From the NCBI GenBank assembly GCA_015058375.1, contig SVCK01000095.1, positions 1 through 64,000 on the forward strand: a stretch of DNA of 64,000 bases. Reading direction: 5' to 3'. The stretch's first letter is position 1. Each line of letters opens with the position of its first letter. Below are positions 51,130 to 59,808 of this stretch, one piece after another. The translations under genes and the position numbers were made by a program. The notes under the pieces were generated by a model, which was given only the letters and a program-made list of their open reading frames with translations, did not search any database and was not told the origin of the DNA. This DNA is from Clostridium sp. (GTDB taxonomy: Bacteria; Bacillota; Clostridia; Clostridiales; Clostridiaceae).

Positions 51130-52026
51130 TTAAATATTTTTAATCTCTTCTAATATATAATTTTCATTTAATTTATATAAAGATGACGGCCTATAAGCTC
51201 TATTACTTTTTACATTACCTGTTTTACTTACCATTGGATTTATCCATCTTCTAAAGTTTTGCTTCACAAGCTGTCTTCCAAGAAGTAATTCATAAACTTG
51301 TTGAACTTCCATTAAAGTAAATTCTTTTGGTAATAAGCTAAAGGCTATTGTTGTATATTGGACCTTGTTTCTCATTCTTTCCAAAGAATAATTTAATATT
51401 TTTATATGATCAAACGCTAATCCACTTTCTCCTTCTAATAATTTTATTTCGAAAGTAGAATTCTTATTGTACCCTTTAATTTGCATATTTTCAATCATCT
51501 CATACACTATTTTTATATTTTGTTCTTTATTTTCCAAAATTATATGAGAAACAATTTTTAAATCTTCAGTACTTTTTAAAACTTTTTTAATATTAAACCA
51601 TGCTACTTCTGAAGCATCATCTCCTGCTTTTGCATTAATATCATCCTTATTTACAAGAGCCATGTAAGAAGAAGATATTACTCTCATTCTTGGATCTCTT
51701 TTTACATCTCCCCATGTATATAACTGTTCTAGATAAACATTATCTATATTAGTTTCTTCTTTAAGTTCTCTATAAACTGCCTCTTCAATACTTTCGTTTA
51801 TATCAACAAATCCCCCTGGAAGTGCCCAGCAATTTATAAATGGATGATTTTTTCTTTTTATAAGAAGTACCTTTAAAACTTTTTCTGGTACTTTCTTCAA
51901 GTCCTCCTGTTCTTGATCATCAAGAGTAAATAGAACCATATCAACTGTTACAGACGGTCTCTCATAATTTCCTGGTTTATAATTTTTCAAAAATTCTTCT
52001 TCCGTAAGTCCATCTTCATTCTTCAT
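51130..52026 (-). CDS. nrtR: NrtR-like NUDIX transcriptional regulator
   Basis: NUDIX box GGFVDINESIEEAVYRELKEET plus C-terminal winged-helix-like region; NAD operon context. Confidence 0.85.
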   Translation of the reverse strand: MKNEDGLTEEEFLKNYKPGNYERPSVTVDMVLFTLDDQEQEDLKKVPEKVLKVLLIKRKNHPFINCWALPGGFVDINESIEEAVYRELKEETNIDNVYLEQLYTWGDVKRDPRMRVISSSYMALVNKDDINAKAGDDASEVAWFNIKKVLKSTEDLKIVSHIILENKEQNIKIVYEMIENMQIKGYNKNSTFEIKLLEGESGLAFDHIKILNYSLERMRNKVQYTTIAFSLLPKEFTLMEVQQVYELLLGRQLVKQNFRRWINPMVSKTGNVKSNRAYRPSSLYKLNENYILEEIKNI

Positions 52027-52041
52027 TTTACCGCCTCCCTT

Positions 52042-52064
52042 CTTATAATCATTTTGATTATAAG
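52042..52064. promoter_or_regulatory. Operator palindrome upstream of NrtR-like gene
   Basis: CTTATAATCA TTT TGATTATAAG, perfect 10-bp arms. Confidence 0.8.
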
Positions 52065-52247
52065 TCTATTATAGTACTTCTTCTTTATTTTTACAAGTAG
52101 TTTTTTAAAAAATTTAAAAATATTATTCCCCCTTTTTGCGACATATTTCAGCCATTACACGAAAACACTATAAAAAAATAATGAATTTATAATTATACTA
52201 ATTACTATAATTTATAAATTTATTTTCTAAAGGGGGAACTTGTTATA

Positions 52248-53327
52248 ATGTTAAAGAAATATTCAAAATTATTTATTTCTATTTTTACTTCTATTATTCT
52301 ATTTCTTGAATTTTCTCCATCTATAAAAGCTAATGCTGATACATTTGCTAAAGGTGCTGATATAGGATGGGTAAACCAACTTGAAAATGACGGAGTTAAA
52401 TGGCAAGATGTGAATGGTTATTCTAACGATTGTCTTAAAATACTAAAAAATAACGGAATCAATGCTGTTAGACTTAGAGTTTTTGTTGATCCTCCATCTT
52501 CTTTCAAGTGGACAAAAAAGGATGGGACTCAATGTTATTTAGGATATGCTGATACAAGAGGAGTAGTATATATGGCAAAAAGAGCAAAAGCTCTTGGAAT
52601 GAAAATAATGCTTGACTTCCACTATAGTGATCATTTTGCTGATCCTGCTTATCAAGACATGCCACATAAATGGTTAAATCATTCTTTTGAAGAAGTAAAG
52701 CAATATGTATACAGTCACACTAACTACTTGATGAAGACATTAGCTCAACAAGGAATCACTCCAGATTGGGTACAAATAGGTAATGAAACAAATTCAGGTA
52801 TGTTATGGCCATATGCAAGCACTTACAACTTTAATCAATGGGCTCAGTTAATTAATCAAGGGTATTATGCAGTTAAAGATGTAAACTGGAATAGCAAGGT
52901 TATTGTTCATCTATCTAATGGATATGATAACTCAATGTACAGAAATGTTTTTGATGGACTAACTCGTGCCGGTGCAAAATTTGATGTTATTGGAATGTCT
53001 TATTATCCTTATTGGGATGGTGTTCACTATACTCAAAACATAGATAAACTTGATTCTAATATGAAAGATATGATTTATCGTTATGGAAAGCAAGTTATGA
53101 TATCTGAAATAGGTGGATTAGAAAATGATCCTAATACAACTTATGATATGATTAGAAATGTTATATGGAGAGTTAATAGTCTTCCTTATGGAAAAGGACT
53201 TGGAGTATTCTATTGGGAACCTGAAGCTAATTCATCAGTTTTACCAGATTCTTATCCTCTTGGCTGTACTCAAAAAGTTGCATATAAGACTTTAAGATTT
53301 ACTAAAGCAATTACTGCTTTTAAATAA
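52248..53327 (+). CDS. Secreted GH53 arabinogalactan endo-beta-1,4-galactanase
   Basis: Signal peptide; FAKGADIGWVNQLE, VRLRVFVDP, MLDFHYSDHFADPAYQDMPHKW, QIGNETNSGMLWP, GVFYWEPE. Confidence 0.93.
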   Translation: MLKKYSKLFISIFTSIILFLEFSPSIKANADTFAKGADIGWVNQLENDGVKWQDVNGYSNDCLKILKNNGINAVRLRVFVDPPSSFKWTKKDGTQCYLGYADTRGVVYMAKRAKALGMKIMLDFHYSDHFADPAYQDMPHKWLNHSFEEVKQYVYSHTNYLMKTLAQQGITPDWVQIGNETNSGMLWPYASTYNFNQWAQLINQGYYAVKDVNWNSKVIVHLSNGYDNSMYRNVFDGLTRAGAKFDVIGMSYYPYWDGVHYTQNIDKLDSNMKDMIYRYGKQVMISEIGGLENDPNTTYDMIRNVIWRVNSLPYGKGLGVFYWEPEANSSVLPDSYPLGCTQKVAYKTLRFTKAITAFK

Positions 53328-53340
53328 TCATATTAAAAAT

Positions 53341-53400
53341 AAATTGCTGTATTAAAATGAATATTTAAATAATAAAAATATTCTTTATAATACAGCTTTT
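53341..53400 (+). terminator. Terminator downstream of GH53 gene
   Basis: GCTGTATTA...TAATACAGC followed by T run. Confidence 0.75.
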
Positions 53401-53450
53401 TTTATAATATACATATCACACATATTAAAACTTTTTATCAAACCATCCTA

Positions 53451-54314
53451 TCATTCATCTCGTAAGCTTTGTCTATTTTTTATTAATTGCTCCATTGTTA
53501 TATTTCCATACTTATTCAAAGCTTTAATAATCATATCTTCATAAACAATACTTATTAATTTCATATCATCATCAAGAACATAAAAACAATTGAAACGATC
53601 TTTATCTATCAGCTTTAAAATTTTAACAAGATTAACTTTATAATATACTGATATTGATTTATTTTCTATATAATGATCTCTAATTATTTTTCTTCTTTTT
53701 CTAAATACATTTCCAATTGTAATGTACATTCTTGCCCTCTTCTCTATTATTGTTGAATAAATTATAAAGATTGATGTTATTAAAAAACTAAAATTAACTC
53801 TATGTATATACACTGAAACAAAAAATACTGCTAATAAAATTCCACCTGTTGCAAAACTTATATTTATTAATATATCTTTCGCTTTTTTATATAAAAATTT
53901 CTTTGACAAAAGAATTTCATATATTCTTGCCCCATCTAAAGGATAAGCTGGCAACATATTAAATAATGCAAGAACTATATTTATATTTATCCAGTCACTT
54001 ATAAAATCTCTCTTAAAAACTCCATATATACAGCCTAATATTGATGCTATTAATATATTAAATAGAGGTCCAGATAAATAGATACTCACTCGTTTTTTAT
54101 AATTAAGCTCCTCTAATTCACATCCATATGTACTAACTCCAGTTAAATTTATGTGCATATCGCCTAATTTAATATCAAAAAATTTAGCCACAATTATATG
54201 AGCTACTTCATGCAAAATAGCCCATATAAAGCTAAAGAATAATTTACTATACAGACTTCCTATAACTATTAAAATAGCAAATTCTAATAGAAATATTCTT
54301 ACTTCTTTTTTCAT
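53451..54314 (-). CDS. spoIVFB: SpoIVFB-like M50 intramembrane metalloprotease
   Basis: HEVAHIIVAKFF, NMLPAYPLDGARIYEILLS; next to SpoIVFA-like gene. Confidence 0.85.
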   Translation of the reverse strand: MKKEVRIFLLEFAILIVIGSLYSKLFFSFIWAILHEVAHIIVAKFFDIKLGDMHINLTGVSTYGCELEELNYKKRVSIYLSGPLFNILIASILGCIYGVFKRDFISDWININIVLALFNMLPAYPLDGARIYEILLSKKFLYKKAKDILINISFATGGILLAVFFVSVYIHRVNFSFLITSIFIIYSTIIEKRARMYITIGNVFRKRRKIIRDHYIENKSISVYYKVNLVKILKLIDKDRFNCFYVLDDDMKLISIVYEDMIIKALNKYGNITMEQLIKNRQSLRDE

Positions 54315-54342
54315 GAATAATACCTCATTAAATTAATTCCCT

Positions 54343-55119
54343 TTAAACCTCCTCTAAAGATGTTAAATCCATAATATCACTTGGGTCTTTTTCAGTACCA
54401 AGATAAATGAATTTAAAAATCACTCCTTTTTTATCTGTTGAATCTATTATTCCACATTTACCAATTACATCACCTTTTTCTACAACGTTGCCCACTTCTA
54501 CATTTACCTCTGATAAAGATCCATAATAAGTTTCAGTACCATTCCCATGATTTATAACTATACACCTGTTATCCTCTTCATCTCTAATCTCCTCAACTGT
54601 TCCACTATAAACAGCCACTATATTTTGTTCACCTTCTGCTGATATAGCAATTCCTTTAGAATCACCATTAATATATTTTATTTTTCCTGATACTGGCTGA
54701 ATATAATCTTCCCTAATTAACTGTTTTAACGTTTTATTACCTGATATAGATGATTTAATTTCATCAATACAATCCAATGCATTTTCTTTATACCCTTCAC
54801 CGTCTGGAATATTCAAATGCATTATGGCTGATGAAATATCAATATCTTCTTTAATCATAGACTTAATATCTAAATTCACTCTATTTTCAGAACCTTCTAC
54901 TGGAATATATGTTATTGCCAGTACTGTAATTAATAAAACTGCTGCTCCTGACAATTGCCAAATAATTTTTTTAGCAATCTTACTTGATAAATTATACTTT
55001 TTATCTTTCATTTGAATATTAGCAGGTTCATATGTTCCCGCTCTTCTATATTGCGCAGCTCCGCCATGTTTTTTAACATTTCCATAATACTTCTCATACT
55101 GTTCTCTATAACTTCCCAT
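54343..55119 (-). CDS. SpoIVFA-like M23-domain membrane protein
   Basis: One TM plus M23 fold VINHGNGTETYYGSLSEVNVEVGNVVEKGDVIGKCG. Confidence 0.75.
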   Translation of the reverse strand: MGSYREQYEKYYGNVKKHGGAAQYRRAGTYEPANIQMKDKKYNLSSKIAKKIIWQLSGAAVLLITVLAITYIPVEGSENRVNLDIKSMIKEDIDISSAIMHLNIPDGEGYKENALDCIDEIKSSISGNKTLKQLIREDYIQPVSGKIKYINGDSKGIAISAEGEQNIVAVYSGTVEEIRDEEDNRCIVINHGNGTETYYGSLSEVNVEVGNVVEKGDVIGKCGIIDSTDKKGVIFKFIYLGTEKDPSDIMDLTSLEEV

Positions 55120-55333
55120 CTCTATCCTCCAAAAAGTTTCTTTATTAAATTATATTTTTTGTTATTAAAAATATGAATCTTAATAAATATATTAGGATGA
55201 TAAATAGTACAATTTCTATTACTACTTTTTATATTACTGTTACTTCTATTGTCTATTTATTTAATTTTGTGTTTACATAATAGTATTTTATTTTGTTTAT
55301 ATATATGTAAAATAAAATGAAGGAGTGATTTTA

Positions 55334-55486
55334 ATGGATAGAAATGCAAAAAACATTCGAGTAGGATCTACAAGATTAGTTGAAACTCCTTTTTATATAA
55401 GTGATATTCAAAAACTTGATAAAACTGTATTTTATACTTGTAATGCCACTACTAGTAAAAACGTTGGATATATTTCTAAAATATAA
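55334..55486 (+). CDS. Unannotated 50-aa small protein
   Basis: RBS AAGGAGTGATT; MDRNAKNIRVGSTRLVETPFYISDIQKLDKTVFYTCNATTSKNVGYISKI; ends just before a strong hairpin. Confidence 0.5.
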   Translation: MDRNAKNIRVGSTRLVETPFYISDIQKLDKTVFYTCNATTSKNVGYISKI

Positions 55487-55496
55487 CTGTATATAA

Positions 55497-55554
55497 TCAA
55501 ATATAATAAACCACCGTCATACCACTTCGGTATACGGTGGTTTATTATATTTGA
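55497..55554. terminator. Very long perfect hairpin / bidirectional terminator
   Basis: TCAAATATAATAAACCACCGT...ACGGTGGTTTATTATATTTGA (21-bp arms) with inner ATACC/GGTAT. Confidence 0.8.
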
Positions 55555-55590
55555 TTTACTATTTTGCAAATATTCAATATGCTTATCAAA

Positions 55591-56085
55591 CTATTTATAA
55601 AAGTTTTTCTTTATATAACATGCTACTAATACTAAAAATAATATAATTATAAAATATATATTCTTCAATTTTTCATACCACACATTTGTAAATATTATCA
55701 ATGTATTAGCTGACCACTTTTCTACCTTAAGTATTTTTTCACCATCCGAATTTTGTATTATAGTTCCATAAAAAGTAATTATATCTCCAGATACTCCATA
55801 TAGCAGAATTCCAAGTTTATCATCGACATCTTTAATATCTGTTAATCGAAAGTCTACACATGCTCCTTTATCTAATTCTAATTCTTTACTATCGTTAATT
55901 AGTAAGAAGCCATCCTGAGATGAATATCTCGTTTCGACTTTTACATAGTTAGAGTTTAAAAAATAGAATATGTTTTTAAAACATAATACTTTATACGGAA
56001 GGAAAGGAAATAATAATATTAATATTGAAATCACTATAAACAATACTAAAGTTTTTTTAGATATCTTTTTTATACTTCTTCTCAT
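55591..56085 (-). CDS. Hypothetical two-TM membrane protein
   Basis: N- and C-terminal hydrophobic segments; RBS aggagg. Confidence 0.6.
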   Translation of the reverse strand: MRRSIKKISKKTLVLFIVISILILLFPFLPYKVLCFKNIFYFLNSNYVKVETRYSSQDGFLLINDSKELELDKGACVDFRLTDIKDVDDKLGILLYGVSGDIITFYGTIIQNSDGEKILKVEKWSANTLIIFTNVWYEKLKNIYFIIILFLVLVACYIKKNFYK

Positions 56086-56156
56086 TTTTTCCTCCTATAC
56101 AATATATAGTAATTAATATAGTAATTATTATAACACAGAATCACATCACTCAAAAT

Positions 56157-56348
56157 ATGAGTAAAGCAGGTTATCCCTACGATAATGCTGCAATGGAACG
56201 TTATTTTAATACTTTAAAACGCGAACTTATTAATCAACATTATTATCATAATGATCAAGAACTAAATGATGGCATTTATGATTATGCGTATATATGGTAC
56301 AACTATTTACGCCCATACTGGGCACACAAAAAATGCCACACATTTTAG
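56157..56348 (+). pseudogene. IS3-family transposase (integrase core) C-terminal remnant
   Basis: MSKAGYPYDNAAMERYFNTLKRELINQHYY...YNYLRPYWAHKK. Confidence 0.8.
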
Positions 56349-56364
56349 TGTGACATTAATTAAC

Positions 56365-57525
56365 TTAAAAATGAATTTTTCTTCTTCTCATTCCTATATT
56401 TAAAACTAAGCCAACTGCTACTGAAGTTGTTAATAGCGAACTACCACCATAACTTACTAAAGGAAGAGTTATTCCTGTAATAGGCAAAAGACCTATTGTC
56501 ATTCCTATATTCTGAGTTATTGCAAATAAAAAATAAGAAACCATACCTATGCATACTAAAGAAGCAAATCTATCTTCTGACCGCCTTGCTATTGCAACCA
56601 TTCTTACAATTAATACCCCATATAAAAATAATAAAAATGCTGCTCCAAGTAATCCCCATTGTTCTGCTATTGCTGCAAATATAAAATCTGTTTGCACTTC
56701 TGGAACATGAGTACCTGCATAACCTGGTGATACTGATGGACTTAAAGATATTGAACTTGACCCTGTTAATCCTCCTGAGCCAATCCCTATTAATGATTGA
56801 CTTAATTGATATCCATTTCCTGAAGAATCATCAACATCTGTACTTACAAAAGATAAAATTCTTGCTTTTTGATGTGGCAATATCAATCCTGAATTCCATA
56901 AAATTAATATTGCAGCTAATAATGCACAGAAACCACCATAAATAATTCTCTTGTCTAATCCAGCTATAAATAACATTCCTAGAACAATAAAGAAACATAC
57001 CATTCCCATTCCCATATCAGGTTGAATTAATATAAGACCAACTGGAATTAAAACAAGTACTGCTATTTTGAACAGATTTTTTATATTATTCACTTGACAA
57101 TCCATCTCTTCAAGTAATTTTGCTAAACTTAATATTATAGCAAACTTTGCAACTTCCGCTGGCTGTAATTTCATAACACCTAAGTTAATCCATCCTCTTG
57201 CCCCATTTACAGTTATCCCTATTCCAGGAATCCATACTGCTATAAGAAGTATTATAGATATCCAATAAAATATTGGTACATATCTATATATCACTCTATA
57301 ATCCACAGATAATAGAAAGTATATTACAATAAGAGATATAAATAACCATATAAGTTGCTTTTTAGCAAAATAAAAAGGTGATGTAAGACCTTTTGTTGCT
57401 AAATATATATTTAATATTCCAAATAGAACTATTGATATCATAGCTAATAATAATGCTTTATCAATATCTCTTATCAATCTAAAGTCTAATTTATATCTAT
57501 TAAAAAAGCTTCTCTTTTTCCCCAT
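56365..57525 (-). CDS. rodA: RodA/FtsW/SpoVE-family SEDS glycosyltransferase
   Basis: Multi-TM; GARGWINLGVMKLQPAEVAKFAIIL, LPITGITLPLVSYGGSSLL; next to minCDE. Confidence 0.92.
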   Translation of the reverse strand: MGKKRSFFNRYKLDFRLIRDIDKALLLAMISIVLFGILNIYLATKGLTSPFYFAKKQLIWLFISLIVIYFLLSVDYRVIYRYVPIFYWISIILLIAVWIPGIGITVNGARGWINLGVMKLQPAEVAKFAIILSLAKLLEEMDCQVNNIKNLFKIAVLVLIPVGLILIQPDMGMGMVCFFIVLGMLFIAGLDKRIIYGGFCALLAAILILWNSGLILPHQKARILSFVSTDVDDSSGNGYQLSQSLIGIGSGGLTGSSSISLSPSVSPGYAGTHVPEVQTDFIFAAIAEQWGLLGAAFLLFLYGVLIVRMVAIARRSEDRFASLVCIGMVSYFLFAITQNIGMTIGLLPITGITLPLVSYGGSSLLTTSVAVGLVLNIGMRRRKIHF

Positions 57526-57700
57526 GGCTACACCTCCACCTATTTTGATAACAACTCTAATTATATCTTATTATAATGTATTTCTCTACATTTTAAGCAC
57601 TAATATTATCAAATATAATAAATTTTTAATAATAAAAATAGCAATGATAAGCAAAATTTCCTCAACATCTGAAAATATAATTTTGTATTAAACACAAATA

Positions 57701-57737
57701 AATCCGCATAATCTTAGTATCTAAAATTATGCGGATT
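57701..57737 (-). terminator. Terminator downstream of minE
   Basis: AATCCGCATAAT...ATTATGCGGATT. Confidence 0.75.
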
Positions 57738-57753
57738 ATATTCACAAAAACAT

Positions 57754-58035
57754 TTATCTTCCTCTGACACCTTTTATAGGGATATTTGCAATTAATGATG
57801 ATCCTGCATCACCTTCTATCTCATCACTTTTGGTAACTGCTATCTCTACATCGTCTGCCTCTATTTCTATATATTTTGAAAGTACTTCTAATATTTCTCT
57901 TCTCATTTTACTTAATGTATCGGATGATATATTGCCTCTATCATGTATTAATATAAGTTTTAATCTATCTTTAGCTACATCTTTTGGCTTTTGTCTGCCA
58001 CCAATACCCCCAAATATTCCCATTGTAATTGACAC
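57754..58035 (-). CDS. minE: Cell division topological factor MinE
   Basis: AKDRLKLILIHDRGNISSDTLSKMRREILEVLSKYIEI; next to minD. Confidence 0.93.
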   Translation of the reverse strand: MSITMGIFGGIGGRQKPKDVAKDRLKLILIHDRGNISSDTLSKMRREILEVLSKYIEIEADDVEIAVTKSDEIEGDAGSSLIANIPIKGVRGR

Positions 58036-58038
58036 CTC

Positions 58039-58836
58039 CTACCTACGACCAAATAATTTCATTATTGACCCTATGAATCCAACAGATTCTGAACTCAAGT
58101 CTAATAATGGAACATCTTCTCCATTAATTCTTTTAGCTATATTTTTAAATGCTTTACCAGCTTTAGAATTTTCCTCTAAAACTATTGGTTCACCTTTATT
58201 TGTTGATACTGTTATATTTTTATCATCAGGAACAACTCCTAAAAGTTTTACTGATAATGTTTCAATTATGTCTGATACATCTAACATATCACCTTTTTTA
58301 GTCATTTCATAATTTAATCTATTTACTATAACAGAATGATCATCAAGACCTTTTGCATCTAATTTTCCAATAACTCTATCTGCATCTCTTACAGATGTTA
58401 TTTCTGGATTTACTACCACTACTGCTCTATCTGCACCTATAACAGCATTTTCAAAACCTTGTTCAATTCCAGCTGGAGAATCAATTAATACATAATCAAA
58501 TTCTTCCTTCAACTCATTTACTATTTTTAACATATCACTTGTACTAATATCATCTTTATCCTTAGTCTGAGCTGTTGGAAGTAGACATAAATTTGAGAAT
58601 CTTTTATCTTTAATTAAAGCTTGTTTTAATCTACATCTTCCTTCTATTGCATCTATTAATGTATATACAATTCTATTTTCTAACCCCATTAACACATCTA
58701 AATTTCTTAGGCCTGTATCTCCATCAACAACAACAACTCTCTTTCCAATTGATGCCAAAGCAGTTCCTATATTTGCAGTTGTAGTTGTTTTTCCTACGCC
58801 ACCTTTTCCTGATGTAATAACTATTGAAACTCCCAT
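58039..58836 (-). CDS. minD: Septum-site determining ATPase MinD
   Basis: VITSGKGGVGKTTTTANIG deviant Walker A. Confidence 0.96.
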   Translation of the reverse strand: MGVSIVITSGKGGVGKTTTTANIGTALASIGKRVVVVDGDTGLRNLDVLMGLENRIVYTLIDAIEGRCRLKQALIKDKRFSNLCLLPTAQTKDKDDISTSDMLKIVNELKEEFDYVLIDSPAGIEQGFENAVIGADRAVVVVNPEITSVRDADRVIGKLDAKGLDDHSVIVNRLNYEMTKKGDMLDVSDIIETLSVKLLGVVPDDKNITVSTNKGEPIVLEENSKAGKAFKNIAKRINGEDVPLLDLSSESVGFIGSIMKLFGRR

Positions 58837-58857
58837 TTTTTAATATCCCTCCATAAA

Positions 58858-59553
58858 TTAATATATATACTTATTAGTTAAATACGGTTCAACAATAATC
58901 GAACCATCTTTTATCCTTGCCACTTCTGGATACTTTGGTTTTTGATAATCATCAGGCGATATTGTTATTATATCACCTATTTTTAGTATTTCAGGTTCCA
59001 TTGAAAAAGCTGCAATTATAGCTTTTTTATTGCCACTACTTCCGGCAAACACATTTCCTTTAATACTACCCAATACAATTATATTTCCTCCAGCATATAC
59101 TTCAGCCCCACTATTAATGTCTCCAATTATTACTATATTCCCAGGGAAATGAATGCATTGTCCACCTCTTACAGTTTTTCTTAAAAATTTTGTTCTGCCT
59201 TCATATACTCCATTAAACATCTTAGCAACCTTCTCTGGTTCCTCTTCAACTTCGATTTCATTCTTAACACTAGTATCAACTTTTTTGTTATCATTCATCG
59301 GATCCTCAATAATAATTTCTTTTACACCTATTTTTTCTAAAACATCACTTTTTAATTGTTCCATTTCATTCTCATTCAATAAAGAAGTATTAATGGTTAT
59401 GTACAATTTTGAATCCTTATAAAACTTTTTTCCTCTTGATAACTTTTCTATAAGTACTAATAACATATCGTTAAATGTGGTAAATTTATCAATATTCACC
59501 AGAGCATTTAATCCCTCTTTATTTCCCTTAATAATTACTCCATTGTTCTCCAT
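58858..59553 (-). CDS. minC: Septum-site determining protein MinC
   Basis: VRGGQCIHFPGNIVIIGDINSGAEVYAGGNIIVLGSIKGNVFAG. Confidence 0.93.
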   Translation of the reverse strand: MENNGVIIKGNKEGLNALVNIDKFTTFNDMLLVLIEKLSRGKKFYKDSKLYITINTSLLNENEMEQLKSDVLEKIGVKEIIIEDPMNDNKKVDTSVKNEIEVEEEPEKVAKMFNGVYEGRTKFLRKTVRGGQCIHFPGNIVIIGDINSGAEVYAGGNIIVLGSIKGNVFAGSSGNKKAIIAAFSMEPEILKIGDIITISPDDYQKPKYPEVARIKDGSIIVEPYLTNKYIY

Positions 59554-59729
59554 TGGCTACCCTCCAACCAATATTTATCTTTATTTCTCATAAATTATAT
59601 TTACTTATACTTATTCTATATAATTATATCATTAAATACAAAAAATGAATATCTAATTATATTTATTAATAAAAAAGTGGTAATATAAAGATTTATGTGA
59701 TTATCTAATCAACAAAATATGTATCAAAA

Positions 59730-59760
59730 TTATTTTATCTTCATGAAGAAGATAAAATAA
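59730..59760 (-). terminator. Hairpin downstream of mrdA-like gene
   Basis: TTATTTTATCTTC ATGAA GAAGATAAAATAA. Confidence 0.6.
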
Positions 59761-59808
59761 TTCACAAAGCATAATAAAAATTGCCAATCTATACTATAAT
59801 TTAACTAA

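Noticed and set aside
56101-56360. Active insertion sequence
   Set aside because: Only the last ~60 codons of an IS3-type integrase remain; no orfA, full catalytic domain or clear terminal repeats.
57830-58312. 160-aa plus-strand ORF over minD/minE
   Set aside because: Entirely antisense to clear minD and minE.
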